From contig NZ_JAEMUX010000006.1 in NCBI RefSeq assembly GCF_016598475.1, positions 62,001-126,000 on the forward strand: DNA of 64,000 bases, in the 5' to 3' direction. Made by a program: the position numbers and the translations under genes. The first letter of the stretch is position 1. Every line of letters starts with the position of its first letter. The notes below the pieces were generated by a model. That model had not been told where the DNA came from and did not search any database. It saw only the letters and a list, made by a program, of their open reading frames with translations. The stretch comes from Streptomyces adelaidensis. Lineage in GTDB: Bacteria > Actinomycetota > Actinomycetes > Streptomycetales > Streptomycetaceae. This document shows positions 20,805 to 29,291 of this stretch, in pieces.

Positions 20805-21915
20805 ACCAGGGACCACTGGACCAGGGACCGCCGGCCCGGAGAGCACCGGACCGGGCACCGCGGGCGGTCACGACCTGCGGCATCACGGCGACGCCGAGGT
20901 GCGGGACGACGGGGCGAGGCTGATCGATCTCGCCGTGAACGTCCGCGCGGACACGCCTCCCGCCTGGCTGCGGGAGCGGATCGCCGAGTCGCTGACCGGG
21001 CTGGCCGCCTACCCCGACGGGCGGGCCGCCCGGGCGGCGGTGGCCGACCGGCACGGTCTGCCGGTCGAACGGGTGCTGCTCACGGCGGGCGCCGCCGAGG
21101 CCTTCGTGCTGCTCGCGCGCGCCCTGAAAGTCCGTCAGTCCGTCGTCGTGCACCCGCAGTTCACGGAACCGGAGGCCGCGCTGCGGGACGCCGGGCACAC
21201 CGTGGACCGGGTCCTGCTGCGGGAGTCGGACGGTTTCCGGCTGGACCCGGCGGCCGTGCCCGAGGACGCCGACCTGGTCGTCATCGGCAACCCGACCAAC
21301 CCGACGTCGGTGCTGCACCCGGCGGCGTCGATCGCCGAACTGGCCCGGCCGGGGCGGACGTTGGTGGTCGACGAGGCGTTCATGGACGCGGTGCCGGGTG
21401 AGCGCGAGGCGCTGGCCGGGCGGACGGACGTGCCCGGCCTCGTCGTGCTGCGCAGCCTCACCAAGACATGGGGGCTGGCCGGTCTGCGGATCGGCTACGT
21501 TCTCGCCGCCCCCGGGACGATCGCCGAGCTGGAGCGGGCGCAGCCTCTGTGGCCGGTGTCCACGCCCGCCCTCGCGGCGGCCGAGGCGTGTATGTCGCCG
21601 CGGGCCCTGGCGGAGGCGGCCGGCGCGGCCGACCTCGTCGCCGCCGATCGCGCCCATCTGGTCGCCGGGCTCCAGGAGTTCGCCCCCGACGGCCTCGTCG
21701 TGGCCGAGCCCGCCGAGGGCCCCTTCGTACTGGTCCGGCTCCCCCGCGCGACGGCCGTACGCCGGCATCTGCGCAGCCTCGGCTTCGCCGTCCGGCGCGG
21801 CGACACCTTCCCGGGCCTGGACGAGGAATGGCTGCGCCTGGCGGTCCGTGACCGGACGACGGTCAACGGTTTCCTCCAGGCGCTGGACCAGGCCATGACA
21901 CTGGCGGACCGCTGA
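20794..21915 (+). CDS. cobC: CobC/CobD-like PLP aminotransferase (threonine-phosphate decarboxylase family)
   Basis: A 373-residue fold-type I PLP enzyme of the HisC/CobC branch, expected to supply (R)-1-amino-2-propanol phosphate for the nucleotide loop. Visible features are AAYPDGRAARAAVADRHGL, VVIGNPTNPTSVL, VVDEAFMDAVPGE and SLTKTWGLAGLRIGY with the PLP lysine at residue 224. The first 24 residues are a Gly/Thr/Pro repeat (EPGTTGPGTAGPESTGPG) from tandem duplications, so a start further in is possible, but no other good start was seen. It is the last gene of the operon and ends in a hairpin. Confidence 0.88.
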   Translation: MHTEPGTTGPGTAGPESTGPGTAGGHDLRHHGDAEVRDDGARLIDLAVNVRADTPPAWLRERIAESLTGLAAYPDGRAARAAVADRHGLPVERVLLTAGAAEAFVLLARALKVRQSVVVHPQFTEPEAALRDAGHTVDRVLLRESDGFRLDPAAVPEDADLVVIGNPTNPTSVLHPAASIAELARPGRTLVVDEAFMDAVPGEREALAGRTDVPGLVVLRSLTKTWGLAGLRIGYVLAAPGTIAELERAQPLWPVSTPALAAAEACMSPRALAEAAGAADLVAADRAHLVAGLQEFAPDGLVVAEPAEGPFVLVRLPRATAVRRHLRSLGFAVRRGDTFPGLDEEWLRLAVRDRTTVNGFLQALDQAMTLADR

Positions 21916-21939
21916 GCGGAGAGGGCTCAGCGGTCCGCC
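21903..21939 (+). terminator. hairpin at the end of the cob operon
   Basis: A perfect 15-bp stem (21903-21917 with 21925-21939, arms GGCGGACCGCTGAGC and GCTCAGCGGTCCGCC) overlaps the cobC stop codon. There is no T-run, as is common in Streptomyces. It is placed between two convergent genes. Confidence 0.7.
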
Positions 21940-21987
21940 GGTGAGACCACGCGGGTCGGATGATTCAGGTGCTACGGCTGCCGGGCT

Positions 21988-22638
21988 TCAGCAACGCGGG
22001 TCGTGGTTGCAGTTGATCTTCACGCCCATCTTGTGCGCGAACTCCTGCCACTTGCTCGTGGCGAACCGCTTGTTGAGGCTGTCGTTGACGGTCGGCTTCG
22101 CGACGTAGGCCCAGACGTGGATCTTCAGGTAGCCGGTCTTCTTCTCGTTGATGAAGTTGAAGTAGACCTTGGAGCCCGCGCCGTCGAAGTGGCCCTTCTC
22201 CGCGGTGAAGTACCAGCCGTACTTGTCCTTGCCCTTGTGGTAGCGCACGGGGGCGTTCTTGCAGACGAAGAAGGTCGCGCAGGCCTTCAGGTTGATCCGC
22301 TGGTTCTCCGCGGGGTACTTCTTCGGCGCGCCCTTGACAGGGAACGTGCAGTTGAAGCACTTCTTCAGCTCTCTGATCGCCTCGCTGGGCTTCCAGGGCT
22401 TCCCGATGAACCTGGCGTTGTTCGGCTTCACGTAGAAGCTGACGTCGTAGAGCTTGCGGAGCTTCACGGCGGCGGTGGCCGTGGTGTCCTGCTCCGCGAC
22501 CGCGGCCTGGGTCTTCTTGGCCACGGCGGCGTTGCTGCTGGCGGACGCGGCACCCGCCGGAGCGAGAACGGCGAGCATGGCGGCCCCCGCGACCGCCAGG
22601 TTCGACAGTCTGCGGAAGAGGGGGGAACGGTTGAGCAC
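21988..22638 (-). CDS. secreted cysteine-containing protein of unknown function
   Basis: A 216-residue protein with a clear Sec signal peptide: a basic N-terminus MLNRSPLFRRLS, a hydrophobic core to about residue 30, and a likely cleavage after ASA. The mature part is basic and aromatic-rich with six cysteines (KKCFNC, KACATFFVC, INC and a final RC), which could form three disulphides. Repeated short stretches such as YVKPNNARF and WAYVAKPTVND are seen, but I recognise no family. The ATG follows GGGAGACATCC. It is monocistronic by spacing and points towards the cob operon terminator. Confidence 0.8.
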   Translation of the reverse strand: MLNRSPLFRRLSNLAVAGAAMLAVLAPAGAASASSNAAVAKKTQAAVAEQDTTATAAVKLRKLYDVSFYVKPNNARFIGKPWKPSEAIRELKKCFNCTFPVKGAPKKYPAENQRINLKACATFFVCKNAPVRYHKGKDKYGWYFTAEKGHFDGAGSKVYFNFINEKKTGYLKIHVWAYVAKPTVNDSLNKRFATSKWQEFAHKMGVKINCNHDPRC

Positions 22639-22742
22639 GGATGTCTCCCTGTGATGGCACGGACGGTTGGGACGGACGTGCGGTGCACAACCAAGTTAGG
22701 GAGTTCGCGGGTTCCCCGAAATTGTTCCTTGGGCCACTGCCC

Positions 22743-24662
22743 CTAAGGGAGCGTCGGCCCCTCCGACGTGTACGGCAGCTCGTCCCACCGCACCTGGTCC
22801 CGGGTGCCGTCCGGGAAGTGGATGTCCACGTTTCCGTCGGCGCCGACCGTCGCGCCGGCGCCCGTACGCCCTGTGTGCGAGGCGTGCGGGTCGCCGCTGA
22901 GCATGACGAGGGTGACCAACAGGCGTGCCGCGGTGGCCTGTTCGAGGCAGGGGGTCGCCGAGTGGTGTCCCACGGCGTCGGCGCCGGTGGCGTGCGCGAC
23001 GGTGCCCTCGGTGTCGCCCCAGCCGTACAGGCCGACGATCGCGCTGGTCAGGCCGTCCGCACGGCGGGCCAGCGCCCAGCCCGGGCCCGACGCGCCCTCG
23101 GGCGGCCCGGCATCGTCGGCCACGGCCCAGCCGCCTTCCCGTACGGGAGTGCCGGGCGGGGCGTCGACGCGGTGCACCCTGACCTCCCACGGGCCGTGCA
23201 CCACGCTGACCGTCTCGATGCCGCGCCCGGGGCCGCCGTGGCGGGAGGCGGCGCGGCGGCCCTCGGCACCCAGGGGATGGATGCGGCCACGCGGGGAGGG
23301 CGTGCCGTCGAGGGCGAGCAGGGCGAGGTGGTTGTCGGGGCCCGGCGTCTGAGGTGCCGTGGCACTGGAGTACGCGAACCGGGCGTAGTGCGGGCTGTCG
23401 TCGGCGGTGGCGGGCGGCGGCGGCAACCGGTCGCTGCCGTGGTTGACGAGCCGTACGAGCCCGTCGGCGGCGGTGGAGTGCAGCAGCCAGCCGGGGCCGG
23501 GCAGGGCCAGGGTGGTGTCGGCCGTGTCGACGGGCGCGGGCTCCTCCGGCGTCGTCCACACGGGGTGGTCCTCGGGCAGGAGCAGCCCGAGGAAGGCCTT
23601 GCTCGCCCAGTACGGGGAGGCGGGGCCCGAGTAGCGCTGGGTGACGGGGAGGTAGGGCCGGTACCAGCCCAGTGTGAGCAGGCCCCGCTCGTCGGGCACG
23701 CCCCGGTCCGCGAAGTGCTTCAGGGCGCCGGAGGCGAGCCGGCGGGTGCGGCCCGGCGGCAGGGGTGTGGCGTCGGCGAGGGCACCCGCCCACAGCGGGG
23801 CGGTGGTCGCGAAGCGGTAGGTGAGCGAGCGGCCCTGATGCACCGGTGCGCCGTCGGAACCGAAGAAGTGCTGGTGGACCCCGAGGAATTCACGCAGCCG
23901 CCCGCGATGCCGGGCCACCAGTTCCTGGTCCGCCCCCGGTCCCGCGATCCGCGCCCACAGCACCGGATACAGGTGCAGCGCCCAGCCGTTGTAGTAGTCG
24001 AACTTCCGGCCGTCACCGTCGGTGTACCAGCCGCCGCCCCGGTACCAGTCGTCCAGCCGCGCGAGCCCGGCCTCGATCTCGGCGCGGCTGTGCGGGGCGC
24101 CGACGGAGGCCAGGAACTCTTCGGTGATCACCTGGAAGAGCCGCCAGTTGGAGTCGTTGACATCCGCGCCGACGAACCCGCCGAGCCAGTCGACGACCCG
24201 TTGGCGTACCCGGTCGCAGAGGTGATTCCACAGCCATGCCCGGGACTCGTGCAGCGCGATGGCCACGGACGCGGCCTCCACCATGGGCTGCGCCCGGTCG
24301 GTGATGGGCGGCCAGTGCTCCGGATGATGCGGATCGGTACCGGCGGCGAGCCCGGCGGCGTACCGCTCGATGAGGGCGGGGCTCACCCGGCCCCGCGAAC
24401 CGGCGATACGGAAGGCGGCGAGAAGGAACGAGCGCGCGTACCCTTCGAGACCGTCCGACCAGGGGCCGGAGTGACTGGGCGGTCCGGGCAGCCGGTACTG
24501 GGCGAGGCCCGGGGTGGCGTACGGCACCAGCCCGTCGAGAAGCCGGTCGGCGACGGCCTCCCAGTGGGCGCGGGTCCAGCCGGTGACCGGGGAGAGAGTG
24601 TGGTCGGGGGCCGGAAGGGGATGCGTCGGATCGTCCGGCAGCGACACATGCGGCGCGGTCAT
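22743..24662 (-). CDS. DUF2264 domain protein, putative polysaccharide-degradation enzyme
   Basis: A 639-residue protein without signal peptide. It matches the DUF2264 layout: an (alpha/alpha)-barrel-like N-terminal two-thirds with WSDGLEGYARSFLLAAFRIAG, DVNDSNWRLFQVITEEFLASVG, WYRGGGWYTDGDGRKFDYYNGWALHLYPVLW and YRFATTAPLWAGAL, then a beta-rich C-terminal part. Members are often near genes for uronate-containing glycan breakdown. It is followed upstream (on its strand) by a LacI-type regulator and a broken sugar-binding protein gene, which suggests a carbohydrate locus that has lost its transporter. Exact substrate is unknown. Confidence 0.82.
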   Translation of the reverse strand: MTAPHVSLPDDPTHPLPAPDHTLSPVTGWTRAHWEAVADRLLDGLVPYATPGLAQYRLPGPPSHSGPWSDGLEGYARSFLLAAFRIAGSRGRVSPALIERYAAGLAAGTDPHHPEHWPPITDRAQPMVEAASVAIALHESRAWLWNHLCDRVRQRVVDWLGGFVGADVNDSNWRLFQVITEEFLASVGAPHSRAEIEAGLARLDDWYRGGGWYTDGDGRKFDYYNGWALHLYPVLWARIAGPGADQELVARHRGRLREFLGVHQHFFGSDGAPVHQGRSLTYRFATTAPLWAGALADATPLPPGRTRRLASGALKHFADRGVPDERGLLTLGWYRPYLPVTQRYSGPASPYWASKAFLGLLLPEDHPVWTTPEEPAPVDTADTTLALPGPGWLLHSTAADGLVRLVNHGSDRLPPPPATADDSPHYARFAYSSATAPQTPGPDNHLALLALDGTPSPRGRIHPLGAEGRRAASRHGGPGRGIETVSVVHGPWEVRVHRVDAPPGTPVREGGWAVADDAGPPEGASGPGWALARRADGLTSAIVGLYGWGDTEGTVAHATGADAVGHHSATPCLEQATAARLLVTLVMLSGDPHASHTGRTGAGATVGADGNVDIHFPDGTRDQVRWDELPYTSEGPTLP

Positions 24663-24718
24663 ACGGGGTTGAGTCCTCCATCCGTCAGTTGGCGCACTTT
24701 GTCATCAGGGCCTGACCA

Positions 24719-24763
24719 GGGCGCCCCTTCAGGGGCGCGGGGAACTGCGCGACAAGCCACGAC
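24719..24763 (+). repeat. dispersed hairpin element, copy 2
   Basis: The copy reads GGGCGCCCCTTCAGGGGCGC followed by GGGGAACTGCGCGACAAGCC and ACGA. The first part is a GCGCCCC-TTCA-GGGGCGC hairpin. It ends exactly at the stop codon of the LacI-family gene on the opposite strand. Confidence 0.85.
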
Positions 24764-25837
24764 TCACCCGCGGCCGCCCACCGACCTGTCCGGCACCCCA
24801 TTGGGCGAAGCCACACTCCGCCGCACAACGATGTGCGTCCCCAGCAAGTGACGTGTACCGGCCGCGTGTTCGGGATCGCGCAGCGCGATCCGAACAGCGG
24901 CCCGCCCCAACTCCTCCGCAGGAGTCCGCACCGTGGTGAGCGGCGGATCGAAGTCCTCGGCCAGCGGAATGTCGTTGTAGCCGACGACGGAAATGTCCTC
25001 GGGGACACGCAACCCCGCGTCGGCGACAGCCCGCAGCACCCCCGCCGCCACCATGTCGTCCCCGGCGAACACCGCCGTGAACTCCCGCGTCTCCTTGAGG
25101 AGTTCGGTCATCGCCCGCAACCCCGCAGGACGCCCCAGCCCGCAGTCGACCACCCGCGCGGCCTCCGGAGGCACCCCATGCTCGGCCAGCGCCGCCCGGT
25201 ACCCCGCGACCCGGGCGTCGAGCGCCGTGTTCCCCGGCAGTCCCCCGAGGAAGACGATCCGCCGATGCCCGGCGGACAGCAGATGCCCGGTGATCGCCCG
25301 GGCCCCCGCCTCGTTGTCGAACTCCACGACGAGCGCCGGGACTTCGGGCCCCGGAGCGGGCCGCCCGCACAGCACCAGCCGGGCCCCGGCCGCGTCGAGG
25401 GCCTGCGCGTAGTGGGCCACGCGGGAGCGGTACGCGTCGTCCTCGACGACCCCGCCGACCAGGATCACCAACCGCGCCCCCTCCTCCCGCATCAACTGCA
25501 CGAACTCCATCTCGCGCTGCGGATCCCCGCCCGTGGCGCCGACCACGCACAGCCATCCCCGGTCGGCGGCCTCCGCCTCCACGCCCTCGGCGACCTGGGC
25601 GTAGAAGGGGCTGGTGACCTGGCGGACGACGACCGCGGCCATCTTGCGGCCCCCGCCGACCAGGGCGCGGGCGTGCGCGTTGGCGACGTAGTCGAGGTCG
25701 CGGGCGGCGCGCAGGACGCGGGCCCGGGTCGCCGTCGGCACCGGATGGTTGCCGCTGAGGGCGCGGGACGCGGTCGCCATCGACACGCCCGCCCGCTCGG
25801 CGACCTCGCGGATCGTGACCCGTCCCTTGCCCGTCAT
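24764..25837 (-). CDS. LacI-family transcriptional regulator
   Basis: A 357-residue repressor. The N-terminal helix-turn-helix reads VTIREVAERAGVSMATASRALSGNHPV with the hinge ARALVGGGRK. The rest is a periplasmic-binding-protein-like effector domain (FDNEAGARAITGHLLSAGHRRIVFLGG, EFTAVFAGDDMVAAGVLRAVADAGLRVPEDISVVGYNDIPLAEDFDPPLTTVRTPAEELGR). I chose the ATG at 25837 (MTGKGRVTI) because GAGGAACGAC sits just before it; an in-frame ATG four codons earlier is also possible. The position between a DUF2264 gene and a sugar-binding pseudogene suggests control of a carbohydrate locus. Confidence 0.93.
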   Translation of the reverse strand: MTGKGRVTIREVAERAGVSMATASRALSGNHPVPTATRARVLRAARDLDYVANAHARALVGGGRKMAAVVVRQVTSPFYAQVAEGVEAEAADRGWLCVVGATGGDPQREMEFVQLMREEGARLVILVGGVVEDDAYRSRVAHYAQALDAAGARLVLCGRPAPGPEVPALVVEFDNEAGARAITGHLLSAGHRRIVFLGGLPGNTALDARVAGYRAALAEHGVPPEAARVVDCGLGRPAGLRAMTELLKETREFTAVFAGDDMVAAGVLRAVADAGLRVPEDISVVGYNDIPLAEDFDPPLTTVRTPAEELGRAAVRIALRDPEHAAGTRHLLGTHIVVRRSVASPNGVPDRSVGGRG

Positions 25838-25889
25838 GTCGTTCCTCATCCCCCGCGACTCCTGTTCCGCCGACGGCGCTCCACGTACG

Positions 25890-26577
25890 TCACGTGTTGG
25901 CCGCGTAGTCCTTCGCGAACTCCTCGGCCATTCTGTCGCCGCCACGCTGCCGCCACTTCTTTACGGTGGCGTCCCACTCGGAGAGGGGGAGGCGGCCGGC
26001 GACGATGCCGGTGACCGTGTCGTCGAGGAGGGCCTTGAGGGTGGTGCCCTGGGAGTTCTTCGTGGCGGACTGGAGGCCGAAGGAGGCGTTGCGGATGGCG
26101 TGCGGCACGGTTCTCCGCTGCCAGGTGTGCAGGGCCCCGTACGGCGTCCGGCATACCGGGCACGAACAGCACCTGGGGGCCCTCGGCGAGGTACTTCAGC
26201 GGCAGGTTGGTGTTGTTCTCGACCTCGCCGAGCTTGGTGGCCTGCGGGGAGCTGTCCTGGCCGCGGGTGAAGTGGGTGCCCTCGACGCCGTAGTGGACGA
26301 GTTCCCACTCCTCGCTGCCGAAGGGCGCGGCGAGGTGGCCGAGGACGCGCAGCAGCAGTTCGATCCGTTCCTTCTTCGCCTTCTTCAGGACGGTGTGGCC
26401 GAAGGAGCGGCGGGCGCCGACGATCCCGCCGGGCTCTCCGCCGACGCTGTACGGGAGGGCGGCGGCCGGGGTCAGCTTGCCTTTGCTCTCGCGGTACTTG
26501 GGGAGGTAGGCGCCGAAGCCGTCCTGCATGGAGCCGACCGTGCCGTTGTAGTAGAGGGTGGTCAGGTCGATCTGCTG
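25890..26577 (-). pseudogene. truncated and frameshifted ABC sugar-binding protein gene
   Basis: The reverse strand encodes the C-terminal part of an extracellular solute-binding protein: QQIDLTTLYYNGTVGSMQDGF, ERIELLLRVLGHLAAPFGSEEWELVHYG, NTNLPLKYLAEGPQVLFVPGMPDAVR. One extra G in a four-G run near 26137 then breaks the frame. The continuation in another frame (ALHTWQRRTVPHAIRNASFG, LSEWDATVKKWRQRGGDRMAEEFAKDYAANT) runs to a stop at 25890. The N-terminal half with lipobox is absent because homology stops abruptly near 26577. It precedes a LacI regulator, as such transporters often do. Confidence 0.85.
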
Positions 26578-26657
26578 GTGTTGCCGTCGCTACTGCCGTC
26601 AGTGGGTCGGGCCGCACGGTCGCGTTGCCGCTGGCCTGGTGTCGGCGCAAGGGGACC

Positions 26658-26945
26658 CTACTGCCATGCGCCGGGCTCGGCGCGGACGAGGGCGCGGACG
26701 GTCTGCTCGTACAGTTCGTGGCCGCTCTGGGCACTGTGTCCGGCGATCCAGCGGGTCAGCTCGTCCGGGGTATGCAGCGTGCCTGACGTGGCACCGCAGT
26801 TGCGCTCTTCGCCGGTGACGCAGACCGCCTCGATGGTCGGCAGCGCCAGGGGGTCTGGGACGGTGGTCACGTGATACTCACGGAAGCGGTAGCGCCCCCG
26901 AGAGGCATTGCGTACTGGTGCGCCGGCGTTCGGAGAGTCAGGCAT
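26658..26945 (-). CDS. DUF7848-like small protein
   Basis: A 95-residue protein with RYRFREYHVTTVPDPLALPTIEAVCVTGEERNCGATSG, then HTPDELTRWIAGHSAQSGHELYEQTVRALV. The Cys pair in VCVTGEE-x-x-CGA and the trailing HT...H pattern look like the small zinc-ribbon-like DUF7848 proteins that accompany XRE regulators in Streptomyces; I recognise the pattern from memory and it should be checked. Its ATG overlaps the stop of the preceding small gene by 8 bases. Function unknown. Confidence 0.65.
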   Translation of the reverse strand: MPDSPNAGAPVRNASRGRYRFREYHVTTVPDPLALPTIEAVCVTGEERNCGATSGTLHTPDELTRWIAGHSAQSGHELYEQTVRALVRAEPGAWQ

Positions 26946-27307
26946 CTTCGGTCGCCTCTTCCTGATCCGGGATGCGCTGTCCGCGTGAATCCGCGATCCT
27001 GAGCGCGTCCCTCAGAGCTTCTGCCAACCGGCGGGCCAGCCAGCGGTATTCGGTCGCCGACAGGGTTTTCATTCCGGGTGCCGTGGCGTCGCGGGCGTAC
27101 TCCAACAGTTCCTGGCCCATGCCGAGCTGTACCGTCTCGATGCTGTCGGCGAGGGTGGAGAGGTAGCCCCGGCCATCGGTGCTCAGGTAGCAGGGCTTCC
27201 CCTCCGGGCTGGTCCCCGGCAGCAAGCGGGGACCTCCCCCACCCGACGGGCGTCGTACAGCTCTCTGCGGCGCATGCGGTCGGCATCGCTCCTGGGCTGG
27301 CTCACTG
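26938..27307 (-). pseudogene. small XRE-associated gene with an apparent frameshift
   Basis: Two adjacent frames look like one gene. The first reads from a GTG at 27307: VSQPRSDADRMRRRELYDARRVGE. After about 27235 the coding sense moves to the frame RLLPGTSPEGKPCYLSTDGRGYLSTLADSIETVQLGMGQELLEYARD, which ends at 26938. The switch lies in GGGTGGGGGAGGTCCCCGC, a homopolymer-rich spot that also resembles short repeats seen in Streptomyces intergenic DNA. The second frame alone could start at the GTG at 27312, giving 124 residues, but its first 30 residues are then not credible. The intact family is a small protein between XRE/TPR and DUF7848 genes. Confidence 0.55.
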
Positions 27308-27385
27308 GGCACCCCCGGCCTGGGTCACTGACGGTGGACACACCGACCGTAGGCACTGACTGACCGTCACCCCAGGCAGGAGCCA

Positions 27386-27429
27386 TGGCAGTTCGCGACT
27401 CTTGGTTCACGAACTGCCACGCTGCGTGG
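27386..27429. promoter_or_regulatory. overlapping inverted repeats behind the XRE/TPR gene
   Basis: A perfect 10-base inverted repeat, TGGCAGTTCG (27386-27395) with CGAACTGCCA (27410-27419), overlaps a second hairpin GCCACG-CTG-CGTGGC (27415-27429). They lie immediately after the stop of the XRE regulator and ahead of the next small gene, so they can act as terminator, operator or both. Confidence 0.5.
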
Positions 27430-27432
27430 CAG

Positions 27433-28680
27433 CTACCCGGCAACGCTCAGGTAGTCGGCCATTTCGCGCATCTCCGTCGTGAGGGTGCGCTTGCGCTTGC
27501 GCAGGATCTCCTGCATGGTCTCGGCGGCCCCGTTCTGGTGCCGCAGCCACTGCGGGGCGGCTTCCCGGGCCCGGGTCAACTCGTCCATGGCGGCGGACAG
27601 GTCGCCGGTCCGGGTGTGTGCGCGCGCCACTTCGAGGGTGAAGCGGTTCCCGTCGTTGGGGCTAGGCCGGCCCAAGCGCTTCCATGCCTTGGGCGACAAC
27701 TCCTCCTGCTCGCCCGCCTTGCGTACCACCGCGCGGGCGTCGCCGATGACCATGGAGTCTTCAAGTGCCTTGACCGCGACGGTGACCGGCCCGAAGACGG
27801 ACCAGTGCCGGGAGATGTTGCGATGCGCCGTCCCAACAGCGGTTGCCGCGACCCGGGCGGCCTGACGATACTCCTTCGCCTCGTCGGGACGGTTGTTCCT
27901 CGCGGCTGCGGCAGCGGCCTCCATCGCCAGGCCACCCCAGACCGCGTAGTGATCCGGCTCGGCCCCCGTGATCTTCGGCTCCACCGCGTCCATGCTCCGG
28001 GCAGCGGCCTGTTCCGCCTCGTCCAACCTCCCCTGCCTCACCAGCAGCCAGCACATGGCGCCGACGCCGGAGCCCGCCGCAAGCATGTCTCCGGCCTGAC
28101 GGGCGTCCATGATGGCGCCACGCAGAGCGGCATACGCAATGTCGTACTGCCGTACCTGGGTGAGGTAGGTGCCGGCCAGACGCAGCGCCTCTGCGCGGGC
28201 CAACAGGGCCTGCCGGTGCTCATCCCCGCTGTCGTAGTAGGCGACGGCTTGTGCGGCATCACGCAGCAGGCCCGGCAGTTGAGCCGCGACACTCTTGTAA
28301 CTGTCGGAGAAGTACAACACCCGTGCGTCTTGCAGCGTCCGCCGGAAGATGCGCAGGTTCGGTTCCTCGGCCACGGCCTCGGTGTCCTCGTCCACGAGCC
28401 CGACGGCTGGGGTGAGGGCGGCGCGGAGCTGGATCAGGTTGACGCGGTTCGGCTCCTCGGTCCGCCCGACGGGCTCCGGGGCATCGGACGCCATCAAGGC
28501 GGCCGTGGTCACCCCCAGGGCTCGGGCGAGAGTGTGCAGGGTCTCCATGCGGAGAGTGCCGCCCTGCTCGGCCTTGCGTACCGTGCCCGGGGATACGCCT
28601 GCGGCGTGGGCCAGTTCCTCCTGGCTCATACCCGCGCGACGCCGGTACCTGCGGACGTTGTCGGCCAGCTCCGTAGTCAT
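27433..28680 (-). CDS. XRE-family regulator with tetratricopeptide-like C-terminal region
   Basis: A 415-residue protein. Residues about 5-60 form an XRE helix-turn-helix (LADNVRRYRRRAGMSQEELAHAAGVSPGTVRKAEQGG). The remainder is alpha-helical with repeated Ala/Leu/Arg-rich pairs (ARVLYFSDSYKSVAAQLPGLLRDAAQAV, LARAEALRLAGTYLTQVRQYDIAYAALRGAI), like TPR-type sensor domains of peptide- or partner-responsive regulators. The ATG follows GGGAGGTGGTGACTTG; a TTG one codon upstream is an alternative. Downstream on the same strand are the frame-disrupted small gene and the DUF7848-like gene, a recurrent Streptomyces trio of unknown role. Confidence 0.85.
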   Translation of the reverse strand: MTTELADNVRRYRRRAGMSQEELAHAAGVSPGTVRKAEQGGTLRMETLHTLARALGVTTAALMASDAPEPVGRTEEPNRVNLIQLRAALTPAVGLVDEDTEAVAEEPNLRIFRRTLQDARVLYFSDSYKSVAAQLPGLLRDAAQAVAYYDSGDEHRQALLARAEALRLAGTYLTQVRQYDIAYAALRGAIMDARQAGDMLAAGSGVGAMCWLLVRQGRLDEAEQAAARSMDAVEPKITGAEPDHYAVWGGLAMEAAAAAARNNRPDEAKEYRQAARVAATAVGTAHRNISRHWSVFGPVTVAVKALEDSMVIGDARAVVRKAGEQEELSPKAWKRLGRPSPNDGNRFTLEVARAHTRTGDLSAAMDELTRAREAAPQWLRHQNGAAETMQEILRKRKRTLTTEMREMADYLSVAG

Positions 28681-28956
28681 CAAGTCACCACCTCCCGCTC
28701 CACGGTACGCCCGGCCGGCACATCAATCGGGGGCGATCCGGCAGACACCCGCCCACAGGGCTACCCCACCACGTGGCGGGCCGGGCTCCGACAGGATCGG
28801 GCCTGAGCGGGAGAGGGTCCCTCGTCGGTCGGGCAGCTTCGCCGTGCCAGGGTTCCCCGGGGGCCGGCCGACGAGGGACCCCCTCCCGCGACCGCGACCC
28901 CACACCACGACGAAGCCGAACCCGCACTCGGCCCCCTGCCCCTCCACACCGGCATC
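28681..28956. other. non-coding stretch with a long inverted repeat
   Basis: No gene can be supported here. It holds the upstream region of the XRE/TPR gene and a perfect 14-base inverted repeat, GGGTCCCTCGTCGG (28815-28828) with CCGACGAGGGACCC (28868-28881), with a 39-base spacer. It borders the IS3 remnant. Confidence 0.6.
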
Positions 28957-29238
28957 TGAGGTTCCCCCGAGATGCGGAGTGTGTTGACAGAGGGTCAGAT
29001 GGTTCTCATGAGAGGAACATCGACCATGGCTGCCCCCAGAAAGTACTCGTTGGAGTTGCGTGAGCGTGCGGTGCGGATGTATCGCACCTCCGACCCGAAG
29101 CCGCAGATCAAGAAGCTTGCTGTCGATCTCGGCGTGCATCCGGAGGCCCTGCGCGGCTGGATCCGTCAGGCCGAGGCGGACGCCGGCGAGCGCGATGACC
29201 GGCTGACCACCGATGAACGCGCCGAACTCGCCGTTCCA
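28957..29238 (+). mobile_element. IS3-family remnant: left end and 5' part of orfA
   Basis: From an ATG at 29026 the sequence encodes MAAPRKYSLELRERAVRMYR, KKLAVDLGVHPEALRGWIRQAEADAGERDDRLTTDERAELA, the N-terminal helix-turn-helix of an IS3-family OrfA. Similarity stops at about 29238, just before the expected leucine-zipper part. The stretch from 28957 (TGAGGTTCCCCCGAGATGCG) resembles an IS3-type terminal repeat and promoter region. No orfB and no right end are present, so the element is dead. Confidence 0.8.
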
Positions 29239-29291
29239 AGGATCAGCAGCGGACTTCACCAAAGCCGCTTGGCCGGCAGGCCGTGCGGTTG

